Part shown: positions 44,316 to 52,861 of the stretch, piece by piece | Layout of the letters: every line of letters begins with the position of its first letter | Position numbering within the stretch: the first letter of the stretch is position 1 | Notes under the pieces: generated by a model | The model's input: only the letters and a program-made list of their open reading frames with translations | What the model was told of the DNA's origin: nothing | The model's database searches: none | Translations under genes and position numbers: made by a program | NCBI RefSeq assembly: GCF_016598485.1 | Contig: NZ_JAEMUW010000012.1 | Coordinates: 1 to 64,000, forward strand | Source: Micromonospora coerulea | GTDB lineage: Bacteria > Actinomycetota > Actinomycetes > Mycobacteriales > Micromonosporaceae | Reading direction: 5' to 3' | Length of the DNA: 64,000 bases

Positions 44316-45374
44316 CTACGTTGGTGTTGTGGGTCTTGGGGCGACGGCGGGGATCGGTGGAAGTCGGCGCAGTGCTCGGATGGCTAGTACGGCGAGCGGT
44401 ACGCCTACCGCTAGGACGGCGATAACCTCCACGGAAGCAATCGTGGTGAGTGTTGTGCGCTGCGCCTGATTGCTGTAGTCAGGCAGGGTTGCGGTTCGCA
44501 GGGCGAGCGCGGTTACGGCGAGCAGGGTAAGCGCCAGTGACCATGGCAGCGTGCGAGATGAACGATTGGTTACTCGACCGACCAGGTGGACCACCATGGC
44601 GACAGTGACCACCGCGCAGGACAGGCCCGGCCAGTCCAGCAGCCTCAGCGCCGGTCTGGTCGCCTGGATGGTGAACAGCGGCACGGGGACGAGGAAAATG
44701 CCGATCGGCAGCGCGAGGAGCCAGGGGCGGCGCGGCACCGGTGGGGCGCCGTGGTGAAAGGCCGCCATGGCGAGTAGCAGGACGACGTCGATGAACCGCA
44801 TCGCCCAGGGCGACAGGGACAGCGGTACGTCACCGGCGGCTTGTTCGACGGCGGTGGTGATGGCGGGCGGCACGATGGCGAGCAGGGCGACCGCTTGGGC
44901 CACGCGCCGGTGTCCGAGGACGAGCGCAATGTAGGCCGGTAACCACGCGTAGCCGGCGAGATTCCACGCGGTGTGCCAGATATTCGACGGCGGGCTGAGT
45001 GGCCATTCCAGTGCAGGAGCCGGCAACCAGGCGATCTTCCCGGAGAGCCACAGTGTGACGGCGATGCCGGCGGTGACCATGACGGCGTGGGCCAGCATCG
45101 CCATCAGGGTCGACAGTCGCACGGCTTGCCCCCAGGCGTACGAGCGGGGTGGCGCGTCAGCCCCGCCGAGACGCAACCGAACGGCGAGGGACACGATGCT
45201 GGCGACCTCGGACAGGGTCGGCCGGCCGTAGTCCGTGACGTACGCGGTCGTCTCGGGATCGCCGGTGTCCATGCTGTCCAGGAAGGCGGCGACCATGTCG
45301 TCTTCCCATTTCTGGCGGTAGGCGGCGGGCAGCAGCCGCAGAACGAACCGGTAGCGCTCCTCCAGCGGGCTCAC
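44316..45374 (-). CDS. Polytopic membrane protein partner of a PadR regulator
   Basis: 352 residues. The start (SPLEERYRFVLRLLPAAYRQ then KWEDDMVAAFLDSM) is the conserved cytoplasmic lead of a family always paired with PadR genes; about eight membrane helices follow. No enzyme motif is visible. GTG 45374 overlaps the PadR stop (GTGA), so the two are translated together. Such pairs may act as envelope-stress or antibiotic-response modules; that role is inference. Confidence 0.8.
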   Translation of the reverse strand: MSPLEERYRFVLRLLPAAYRQKWEDDMVAAFLDSMDTGDPETTAYVTDYGRPTLSEVASIVSLAVRLRLGGADAPPRSYAWGQAVRLSTLMAMLAHAVMVTAGIAVTLWLSGKIAWLPAPALEWPLSPPSNIWHTAWNLAGYAWLPAYIALVLGHRRVAQAVALLAIVPPAITTAVEQAAGDVPLSLSPWAMRFIDVVLLLAMAAFHHGAPPVPRRPWLLALPIGIFLVPVPLFTIQATRPALRLLDWPGLSCAVVTVAMVVHLVGRVTNRSSRTLPWSLALTLLAVTALALRTATLPDYSNQAQRTTLTTIASVEVIAVLAVGVPLAVLAIRALRRLPPIPAVAPRPTTPT

Positions 45375-45718
45375 GACGGTGTCCCCGCGATCGGGTCCCG
45401 CCGCTCGCGCAACCGGGTCGAGGCGAGGCGTGCGTTGGCGGCCAGGCGTTGAGCCTCGGCGTCGAGGGCATGGCGGCCCCGCTCGGTCAACCGGTAGTAC
45501 CGGCGTAACCGTCCTTGCCATGCCTCCTCGCGGTCCAGTTCGACCAGGCCATCACCGACGAGTCGGTCCAAGACCCCGTACAGGGAGCCGATCTTCAGCT
45601 GCACGCGGCCGTGCGACAGTTCTGCCACCTCGGCGACGACTCCGTAGCCGTGGCGCGGAGCGTCGAGCAGCGCGGTGAGGATGAAGAAGGCTGGCTCTGT
45701 CATCGCCCGAGAACTCAT
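45371..45718 (-). CDS. PadR-family transcriptional regulator
   Basis: 115 residues. Winged helix-turn-helix with AFFILTALLDAPRHGYGVV and LKIGSLYGVLDRLVGDGLVE, then RYYRLTERGRHALDAEAQRL. These are diagnostic for PadR. ATG 45718 is chosen because AGGTGG directly precedes it; a later ATG (45703) is possible. It is followed by the membrane protein in one operon and preceded by a palindrome that could be its own operator. Confidence 0.9.
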   Translation of the reverse strand: MSSRAMTEPAFFILTALLDAPRHGYGVVAEVAELSHGRVQLKIGSLYGVLDRLVGDGLVELDREEAWQGRLRRYYRLTERGRHALDAEAQRLAANARLASTRLRERRDPIAGTPS

Positions 45719-45734
45719 CCACCTAATATAGTGG
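45719..45734. promoter_or_regulatory. Possible PadR autoregulatory palindrome
   Basis: CCACCTAATATAGTGG is a near-palindrome (CCAC…GTGG with an AT core) lying directly before the padR start, and overlaps a TATATT -10-like box in the minus direction. The position fits autorepression. Confidence 0.45.
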
Positions 45735-46582
45735 AAGGCAAGATATCCGGCTACGCCGGAGTCAAGCTGGCGCCGGTGGGTTTCACCCGTGCCCCGGCAC
45801 GCGCCGAGCCTCAACGAGCGCGTCGACGTCAAACACAAGCGCAGCCAACGCCCGCAGCGGCGGCAGTGCTGCCCTCTGGGCGGTCTCGGCCACTGAACGT
45901 CGGCATTGTTGCTGGTCAGAGCCGCATTGGCCGCCGGGTCCGGGCGAGCGATTCAGACGCGGTGACCTCTTCGCCAACCTGCACACACCAGCAAGACCTG
46001 ATTGCCCCCAGTTCCTTGTCGCTCTAACTGCAGACACTCTCCCACCCGGCCATATAGAGCACGCCGTTACTGCTCAATGCCGTTGGGTGCAGTTGACCGA
46101 AACGGGACGCTAAACCACCTCTGAGCTGGGAAAACACGGAGCCGCACCTGATCGAGGGTGCCGTTGGGTGCATTTCAGTGCCGTAGGTGCAGTTCAGCGC
46201 GGTTGAGGGCACCCCGTTGCTCCCAACTCGCTCCCTGCCGGGGGAAGCGCCGGCCGAGCGACTGGCCGAGCGCGACCGGTGCGAACGCGAGCCGACCGCG
46301 CTGATCACGGGGGACCCGCGCGGGGGCGCGCTGAGCGCCGCCCTGCCCGGCCCGTACGAGCTGGCTCACCACGCCGACGACCTGTGGGCATGGGCGGGAC
46401 CATCCGCCCGAAGTGCCGTCCGCAATCCGCCGGCTCATCACATAAATCCGAGGTGTACGCGATTGCCCGATGTTAGCTTTGCCTCCTGTCCATCCCGGTC
46501 CAAGAAGATCGGATCTGGGCAATTCCGACATTAAGCACTAAACCGCTCGACCATGCGCGGGTTCACGGGGGAAGAGGGGCTG
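45735..46582. other. Long intergenic region before the glycan cluster
   Basis: About 850 bases without an intact gene. On the minus strand a frame ending near 45783 includes LAALVFDVDALVEAR, slightly reminiscent of the first HAD-phosphatase motif but without a continuation. Three short direct repeats related to TGCCGTTGGGTGCAGTT occur near 46078, 46161 and 46181. On the plus strand 46215-46420 reads as a coding-like stretch without a known family. The promoter of the glycan cluster must lie toward the right end. Confidence 0.45.
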
Positions 46583-47614
46583 ATGGCAGGCACATCCAAT
46601 GTCACCGCTGGCGGTACGAGGAAGACCGACTTCGCACCACCGAACGGTCTCGCGGCGTCCCCTGGGAAGGGGGATCCGGTGACACTGAACCGGGACATCG
46701 ACCCTCACGTCCCCAGCCTGCTGTCCACGCCGCCACTCACGGCACCACCGCCGGGCCGTGCCGACCGGCCCCTGAGCATCCTGCGGATGCGGGAACGCCC
46801 GGAGAGCGACACCGCGGTCGGCAACGTCGGTCCCGAGCGACAGACCGTGAGCGTGGTCATCCCGACGCTCAACGAGGAGAAGAACATCAGGTGGGTGCTC
46901 GAGCGCATCCCGCCGATCGTCGACGAGGTGGTCCTCGTCGACGGGCACTCGTCGGACCGTACGGTGGAGGTGGCCCGCGCCGTCCGGCCGGACATCGTGG
47001 TGGTGACGCAGAACTGCCGGGGCAAGGGTGACGCGGCGCGGGTGGCGTTCGCCGCGGCCACCGGCGACCTGATCGTGATGATCGACGCCGACGGCAGCAT
47101 GGATCCCGCCGAGATCCACTGCTTCGTCACCCCGCTCCTGAACGGCTACGACTTCGTCAAGGGCTCCCGGTTCCTGGCCGGCGGCGGATCGACCGACCTG
47201 ACCCCGCTGCGCCGGACGGGAAACCAGATGCTGGTGCGGCTGACGAACAGCCTGTTCCTCGTCCACTTCACCGATCTGTGCTACGGCTTCTGCTCGTTCC
47301 GTCGCGACTGCCTGCCGGCGCTCGCCCTGACCGCGCACGGCTTCGAGATCGAGACCGAACTCGTGGTCCACGCCCTGAAGGCGAACCTGCGCATCGCCGA
47401 AGTGCCGAGCAACGAACTCCCACGCCGCTGCGGCACCTCGAACCTGCACACCTTCCGGGACGGTCAGCGGGTGCTCCGGACCCTGATCCGGGAGCGGGTC
47501 GTACGGCGCCCTCGACCGGTGGTGGACCCGATCGACCACCGGGTGCTGCACCGGTGGCAGCCCCTGACAACCGAGCCGGCCGGCACGGCACTCAGTGAGG
47601 TGACCAGCTCATGA
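46583..47614 (+). CDS. Family 2 glycosyltransferase (dolichol-phosphate-mannose-synthase-like)
   Basis: 343 residues. After a ~85-residue Pro-rich lead, the GT-A core begins at VSVVIPTLNEEKNIRWVLER; VDGHSSDRTVEVA and the DAD metal motif in MIDADGSMDP (about 167-169) follow, then FTDLCYGFCSFRRD. It resembles polyprenyl-phosphate sugar synthases. It would load a sugar onto a lipid or nascent chain at the membrane. First gene of the glycan cluster. ATG 46583 is chosen for its GAGGGG upstream; ATG 46553 also opens the frame. It overlaps the next gene by ATGA. Confidence 0.88.
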   Translation: MAGTSNVTAGGTRKTDFAPPNGLAASPGKGDPVTLNRDIDPHVPSLLSTPPLTAPPPGRADRPLSILRMRERPESDTAVGNVGPERQTVSVVIPTLNEEKNIRWVLERIPPIVDEVVLVDGHSSDRTVEVARAVRPDIVVVTQNCRGKGDAARVAFAAATGDLIVMIDADGSMDPAEIHCFVTPLLNGYDFVKGSRFLAGGGSTDLTPLRRTGNQMLVRLTNSLFLVHFTDLCYGFCSFRRDCLPALALTAHGFEIETELVVHALKANLRIAEVPSNELPRRCGTSNLHTFRDGQRVLRTLIRERVVRRPRPVVDPIDHRVLHRWQPLTTEPAGTALSEVTSS

Positions 47615-48921
47615 TGCGTTCACGTGCCCGGGTGACGGGCGGCAGTTTCGCCCTCGCCCTGCTGGTCGGGGTGCTGTTCGGTGCCGCACCCGTTCCCGGT
47701 GGGCTCCCCGCACCGGCCGGCGCCGCCGCCGGCGACATCGGCTTTGTCGGTCCGTCCACCTCGGGCGACGGTTCGGCGGCGACCGCCGAGAAGCCGGAGA
47801 GCAAGCTGTGGTGGAACGACGGCGCCTGGTGGGCGGTGCTCTTCCACACCAGCAGCCAGACCCACCACATCTTTTGGCTGGATCGCTCCACAGAGCAGTG
47901 GGTCGACACCGGGACCATCGTCGACAACCGGCCGAAAACCCGCTCCGACGTGCTGTGGGACGGCACCAGGCTCTACGTCTCCTCGCACGTGCGGGCCAGC
48001 TCCTCGACCGGCGCGGCGTCCGGAAACCCCGCCCGGCTCTACCGCTTCAGCTACGACGCCGCGACGAAGACCTACACCCGTGACACCGGCTTCCCGGTGC
48101 CGATCAGCAACTACTCCAGCGAGACCCTGACCATCGACAAGGACTCGACGGGCGTGCTGTGGGCGACCTGGACCCAGGGCTCGAAGGTCTACGTGAACAG
48201 CACGACGGGCGGGGACGCGGTCTGGGGCGTCCCGTTCGTGCTTCCGGTGGCCGCGGCCGCCAACCTGTCCAGCGACGACATCTCGGCGGTGGTGAGCTTC
48301 GGCGGCGGCCGCACCGGCGTCATGTGGAGCAACCAGGTGGCGTCGGCGATGTACTTCGCCGAGCACACCGGCGGCACGTCGCGCTCCAGCTGGGACGTCA
48401 CGCGTACGGCGATCCAGGGTCCGAACAGCGCCGACGACCACATCAACCTCAAGGCACTGCAGGCCGACGCCTCCGGACGGGTGTTCGCGGTCATCAAGAC
48501 CGGGCTCGACGACGCCGGCGCCGCGTCCTCAGCGCCCTTGATCATGCTGCTCGCCCGGGACCCGTCGACCGGCGACTGGTCCAGCTATCCGGTCGGGCGG
48601 ATCAGGGACTGCCACACCCGGCCGGTCCTGCTGCTCGACTCCGAACATCAGACGCTGTACGTCTTCATGACCGCGCCGGACAGTGGCTGTCCCTACTCGG
48701 GCTACCCGGGAACGATCTTCATGAAGAGCTCCCCGATGGACGCCATCGCCTTTCCCGACGGCCGCGGTACCCCGGTCATCAGGGACGCCCTCTCGCCCAA
48801 CATGAACAATGTGACGACCACCAAGCAGGACGTCACCAGCGCCACCGGCATGGTGGTCATGGCCAGCAACGACGCCACCCAGCGCTACTGGCACGCCGAC
48901 CTCCGGCTGGGCACGTCGTGA
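47611..48921 (+). CDS. Secreted propeller-like (BNR/sialidase-type) protein
   Basis: 436 residues with a signal peptide (residues 1-38; SFALALLVGVLFGAAPVPGG). The mature part has repeated strands of the kind found in six-bladed propellers: KLWWNDGAWWAVLFHTSSQ, SDVLWDGTRLYVSSH, STGVLWATWTQGSKVYV and DISAVVSFGGGRTGVMWSN. It lacks the full Asp-box repeats of sialidases, so a carbohydrate-binding or structural role is as likely as catalysis. It overlaps the GT2 upstream by ATGA and the acyltransferase downstream by GTGA, so is translationally coupled to both. Confidence 0.8.
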   Translation: MMRSRARVTGGSFALALLVGVLFGAAPVPGGLPAPAGAAAGDIGFVGPSTSGDGSAATAEKPESKLWWNDGAWWAVLFHTSSQTHHIFWLDRSTEQWVDTGTIVDNRPKTRSDVLWDGTRLYVSSHVRASSSTGAASGNPARLYRFSYDAATKTYTRDTGFPVPISNYSSETLTIDKDSTGVLWATWTQGSKVYVNSTTGGDAVWGVPFVLPVAAAANLSSDDISAVVSFGGGRTGVMWSNQVASAMYFAEHTGGTSRSSWDVTRTAIQGPNSADDHINLKALQADASGRVFAVIKTGLDDAGAASSAPLIMLLARDPSTGDWSSYPVGRIRDCHTRPVLLLDSEHQTLYVFMTAPDSGCPYSGYPGTIFMKSSPMDAIAFPDGRGTPVIRDALSPNMNNVTTTKQDVTSATGMVVMASNDATQRYWHADLRLGTS

Positions 48922-50027
48922 GCGCGGGGACCCGGCTCGAGCCCCGCCTCGGGCCGGCCCCCGGCGACCCGCGACCGCTGCGGGTGACGAGTCCAGCCCC
49001 GGTCGACGCGTGGGAGCAGGTGCTCGCCTCCGCGCCGACCGCCCTGCCCAGCCAGACGCCGACCTGGCTCCGCTGCGTGTGCGCGGTCGAAGGCTACGAG
49101 GACGTCTCGCGGCTCTACGAAACCGTCGACGGAAGGCGCCTCGTCCTTCCGCTCGTACGACGCCCGGGGCTCGGTCCGATCCTCGCGACGGACTTCGGGC
49201 TCCCCGTCGGTTGGGGACCGGGCGGGCTGGTCTGCGACGGCGGTGAGCTCCGCCCGGAGGACGTCCGGATGGTGGTCGCCGACCTGGCGCAGCGGCGCGT
49301 ACTGAGCACCCTGGTCCGCCCCGACCCGGCGACCGCCGGGACCTGGGACGCGGTGGTTCCGGCGAGCGTGCTGCGCGAGGAGCGGATGACGCAGACGCTC
49401 TTCCTCGACGGCGGCTTCGACGAGGTCTGGCGCAAGCGGTTCCGCAGCGACACCCGCAACCGGATCCGCCGGGCGGAGCGGGCCGGCGTGGTTGTGGAGC
49501 GTGACGACGAGGGCCGTCTGGTCGCCGTCTTCCACCAGCTCTACAGCGAGTCCGTCGACCGCTGGGCGCGGCGGGACCGTCTCCCGGTCCCGCTCGCCCG
49601 TCGGTTGGCGGCCCGCCGGGAACCGCACCGGAAGCTGCGCACCGTCGCGGCCATGCTGGGCTCCCGGTGCCGGATATACGCCGCATACCATGAGGGACGA
49701 CCGGTCGCCGCGATCGTCGTGCTCCTCGGTGAGACGACGGCGATGTACTGGCGCGGCGCGATGCTGGAGAAGCTCGCCGGCCCGGTCTACGCCAACTACC
49801 TGTTGCACAAGACGGCGATCGCGGACGCCGTCGACGCCGGACGCACGGCCTACAACATGGGCGACTCGGCACGGGTTTCCTCGTTGGCGCTGTTCAAGAG
49901 CCGCTTCGGCGCCGTCAGCCAGGACTACGCCAGCTACCACTTCGAGCGGATGCCGATCACCCCGCTGGTCCAGCATGTCCGCGGCGGGGTACGGCGGATC
50001 CTGGCGCTCCGGCCGGTACGGGAGTAG
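48918..50027 (+). CDS. CelD/BcsL-type GNAT acyltransferase
   Basis: 369 residues. The double-GNAT family signature is present: FRSDTRNRIRRAERAGVVVE, RIYAAYHEGRPVAAIVVLL, then YNMGDSARVSSLALFKSRFG. Members (related to FemAB) transfer acetyl or aminoacyl groups and occur in many exopolysaccharide loci, where they are thought to modify the polymer. GTG 48918 overlaps the upstream stop. Three bases separate it from the GH39-like gene. Confidence 0.85.
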   Translation: MSAGTRLEPRLGPAPGDPRPLRVTSPAPVDAWEQVLASAPTALPSQTPTWLRCVCAVEGYEDVSRLYETVDGRRLVLPLVRRPGLGPILATDFGLPVGWGPGGLVCDGGELRPEDVRMVVADLAQRRVLSTLVRPDPATAGTWDAVVPASVLREERMTQTLFLDGGFDEVWRKRFRSDTRNRIRRAERAGVVVERDDEGRLVAVFHQLYSESVDRWARRDRLPVPLARRLAARREPHRKLRTVAAMLGSRCRIYAAYHEGRPVAAIVVLLGETTAMYWRGAMLEKLAGPVYANYLLHKTAIADAVDAGRTAYNMGDSARVSSLALFKSRFGAVSQDYASYHFERMPITPLVQHVRGGVRRILALRPVRE

Positions 50028-50030
50028 TAC

Positions 50031-51548
50031 ATGAGCCCTACACCGCCTCGCTGGTCGGGCCTGCCCCTGCCAGCCGTCCCCCGCTGGCTGGTCCTCGCCG
50101 CGGCCCTGACCGCGATCACGCTGCTCGGGATCTTCAGCCGCCCCGCCCCGGATGCTCCCCACGGCGCCGAACCCTCCCCGATCGGCTCCGACGCGGCCGG
50201 ATACGACTGGTCCGCGCCACAGGGCCACCGCCCCGACCCGGGCACGCTCTCCATCGGCGTCACCCACACCCGGTACTCGATCGACCACTGGGGCAGCCCG
50301 CCCGCCATCGCCTCCGCCAAGGCCATTCTGACCACGACGGCCAGCTACCAGAACCAGCACATCTTCGGCTGGGGGACGGAGAACCCGGAGCCGAGCCCAG
50401 GGAGGTTCGACTGGTCCTCGCTGGACCGGCGGATGGAGCTGATCAGGTCGACCGGGGGCACCCCGGTCATCACCCTCTGCTGCGCGCCGGACTGGATGAA
50501 GGGTGGACGCCCCGGGCAGACCGACTGGAACCGACTGCACGCCGCGCCCCGCCCACAGCACTACGCCGACTTCGCCGCGCTGGCCGCGGCGGTCGCCCGG
50601 CGCTACCCCGACGTACGGCACTACCAGGTCTGGAACGAGATGAAGGGCTTCTGGGACAAAGCCCGGAACCGCTGGGACCACGAGTCCTACACCAACCTCT
50701 ACAACGTGGTGTACGACGCACTCAAGGCGGTGGACCCCGCCATCGCCGTCGGCGGTCCGTACGTCGTCATCGACATCTGGGCGAGCCGGAAGACCGCCAG
50801 TCACCCGTCGGAGCTCGCCGGAGCATGCGGCGTGGCCGACCAGCGTGGTCTCGACGCGCTGGACTACTGGCTCCGGCACAAGCACGGCGCGGACTTCGTC
50901 GCCGTCGACGCCGGGCTGTCGACCCGCGACCAGGGCAGGATCACGGCGACCACCACCAGCAGCGCGCTCTTCGGCGCACTCACCCGATGGCTGCGCCAGC
51001 GGACGTCCCTGCCGATCTGGTGGAGCGAATTCCACGTGGGCCGGGCCGACGCCGCCGGCCAACGGAAACTGACCGCCCGGGCCGTCGCCGCCCTGCTGCA
51101 CATGGCCGACCAGGGGGCCACGACGGCGTTGATCTGGGAACCCCAGGGCGACACCGGCAAGGAGTACGGGCCGGCGCTGTGGAGCTCGACGAACCGCCAC
51201 GACGAGGGCCGCCCCCTCCCGTACGCGGAGGCGGTCGCCCGGCTGCAGCAGGTGCTCGCGGACCGCGCCGGGCCCGACCCCGTCTCCTGGCCGGTGCCGG
51301 AGCTCGGCCTGATCCGGGGCCGGCAGGGCGTCCTCCTGGTGCACACCGAGGACGCGCCGATCGACCTGGAGATGCAGGGACGGCCGCTCCGCCTCGGGCC
51401 GTACGAGGTGCGATACGTCCCCCTGCGGACCGACACACCCGTGGAGTTCACGTTCCCCGTCGACCCGGGGCCGTCGACGCCCGCCGTACCGACGGCCCAG
51501 TGCCTCCGCCTGACCGAGGCAACCGCGCAGCTTTCGGAGACGCGATGA
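50031..51548 (+). CDS. Membrane-anchored GH39-like glycoside hydrolase
   Basis: 505 residues. One N-terminal membrane helix (WLVLAAALTAITLLGIF, about 19-36) anchors the enzyme outside. The (beta/alpha)8 clan-A core shows the acid/base in YQVWNEMKGFW (Glu203) and the nucleophile in PIWWSEFHVG (Glu333). This spacing fits beta-xylosidase/GH39 and relatives. In a synthesis locus it probably trims or releases the polymer during export. It overlaps the following gene by ATGA. Confidence 0.85.
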   Translation: MSPTPPRWSGLPLPAVPRWLVLAAALTAITLLGIFSRPAPDAPHGAEPSPIGSDAAGYDWSAPQGHRPDPGTLSIGVTHTRYSIDHWGSPPAIASAKAILTTTASYQNQHIFGWGTENPEPSPGRFDWSSLDRRMELIRSTGGTPVITLCCAPDWMKGGRPGQTDWNRLHAAPRPQHYADFAALAAAVARRYPDVRHYQVWNEMKGFWDKARNRWDHESYTNLYNVVYDALKAVDPAIAVGGPYVVIDIWASRKTASHPSELAGACGVADQRGLDALDYWLRHKHGADFVAVDAGLSTRDQGRITATTTSSALFGALTRWLRQRTSLPIWWSEFHVGRADAAGQRKLTARAVAALLHMADQGATTALIWEPQGDTGKEYGPALWSSTNRHDEGRPLPYAEAVARLQQVLADRAGPDPVSWPVPELGLIRGRQGVLLVHTEDAPIDLEMQGRPLRLGPYEVRYVPLRTDTPVEFTFPVDPGPSTPAVPTAQCLRLTEATAQLSETR

Positions 51549-52861
51549 GAGGCGACGAGACGACCGTCCCGGCGACGACGATGGTGGCGGGCCATCCGGA
51601 ACCGCCAGGGCCGGCGGAGCCGGCGACGGCCGCGCGCGGACTCGCCCGGGCGGTGCTGGCCGGCCTCGACGGGGCCGACGTGCGCTGGTGCCTGCTGCGC
51701 GGCGGTCCGGCGACACTCATCGCCCCCGGAGACCTGGACGTCCTGGTCGCGCCGGCCGATCTCACACGGGCCGTGGCCGTCGTCGAGGCCCACGGCCTGA
51801 TCCGCCTGACCAGTCACGGCCGGGGCACCCACCGGTTTTTCCTCGGCCTCGACCCGGCCACCAGCTCGTGGCTCGAACTCGACCTGGTGACCGAGCTCGC
51901 CTACGGCCGCCACTTCGAGGTGCGCACCCTGGCGGCCGACGAGTGCCTGGGCCGCCGCGAACGCCAGGACGGCGTGTGGGTGCTCGCGCCCGGGGACGAG
52001 TTCTGGGCGCTGCTGCTGCACTGCGTGCTCGACAAGCGCAGCATCGCCGACCACCACCTTCGTCGGCTGCGACAACTGGAGGGCCACGCCACGCTCGACG
52101 GTCCACTCGCCCGGGCGTTGCCGGAGCGGGCGGGCCGGATGCTTCTGGCGTACTGGCGGGCCGATCGCCCGGCGGCGCTGCCGGCCGTACGTCGGCAACT
52201 GCTCGCCGCCTGGTGGCGGGCCCGTCCGGCGAGCGCGGCCCGCCGTCTCGTCGGCTCGGCCGCCCTGCGCTCGATCGAACGGCCGCTGCAGGCGTGGAGC
52301 CGACGGGGTGTCGGCGTCGCCCTGATCGGCCCCGACGGCTCGGGCAAGTCCACGCTGGCCCAGGGTCTCGAGTCGAGGTTCTACTTCCCGGTACGCCGCG
52401 TCTACATGGGGCTCTGGCCGTCGAACGAGGCACCGCGCAGCACCGCCGAGCAGGGGGTACGCATCCTGCTGCGCCCGTTCACCGTGTGGCGCCGCTACCT
52501 GACGGCGCTGCGCCACCGGGCGCTGGGCCGGATGGTGGTATTCGACCGCTACGTCTACGACGCCCTGCTACCGCCGCGCGGGCCGCTGGTCTGGCTCAAG
52601 CGGCCGTACTTCCAGCTGCTGAGCCGGCTCTGCCCGGCACCGGACGTGGTGCTGCTGCTGGACGTCCCGGGCTCGGTCATGCACCGCCGCTCCGGGGAGT
52701 ACGACCCCGAGCACCTCGAGGCGGAACGCGAGCAGTACCGGCGCCTGCGCCGGCGAATCCCACACCTGGAGCGCGTGGACGCCGACCGGGCTCCGGAACT
52801 GGTGCTCGGGGACGCGCTCGGCCGGATCTGGCGGCACTACGTCGAGCGGACGGCCCGGTGA
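51545..52861 (+). CDS. Nucleotidyltransferase-like / thymidylate-kinase-like fusion protein
   Basis: 438 residues in two parts. The N-terminal ~230 residues look like a nucleotidyltransferase-fold domain: RWCLLRGGPATLIAPGDLDV, with the DLD acidic pair, and WLELDLVTELAYGRHFEV. The C-terminal part is a P-loop kinase with Walker A GPDGSGKST at 262-270, VVFDRYVYDAL (the DR motif of thymidylate kinases) and VVLLLDVPGSVMHRRSGEY (LID region). dTMP kinase itself should be elsewhere, so this is more likely a kinase for a sugar or lipid-linked intermediate of the glycan. Overlaps its neighbours by ATGA and GTGA. Confidence 0.82.
   Translation: MRGDETTVPATTMVAGHPEPPGPAEPATAARGLARAVLAGLDGADVRWCLLRGGPATLIAPGDLDVLVAPADLTRAVAVVEAHGLIRLTSHGRGTHRFFLGLDPATSSWLELDLVTELAYGRHFEVRTLAADECLGRRERQDGVWVLAPGDEFWALLLHCVLDKRSIADHHLRRLRQLEGHATLDGPLARALPERAGRMLLAYWRADRPAALPAVRRQLLAAWWRARPASAARRLVGSAALRSIERPLQAWSRRGVGVALIGPDGSGKSTLAQGLESRFYFPVRRVYMGLWPSNEAPRSTAEQGVRILLRPFTVWRRYLTALRHRALGRMVVFDRYVYDALLPPRGPLVWLKRPYFQLLSRLCPAPDVVLLLDVPGSVMHRRSGEYDPEHLEAEREQYRRLRRRIPHLERVDADRAPELVLGDALGRIWRHYVERTAR

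Noticed and set aside
45783..46037. Minus-strand frame with LAALVFDVDALV as a HAD phosphatase start
   Set aside because: The key second aspartate-glycine pattern (DxDGT) is not followed and the frame ends within 20 residues.
46024..46541. Direct repeats as a CRISPR array
   Set aside because: Repeats are short, only three, unevenly spaced and not separated by spacers of constant length.
48885..51716. 943-residue minus-strand open frame across the glycan genes
   Set aside because: Shadow of overlapping plus-strand genes with clear domains; product has no recognisable family.
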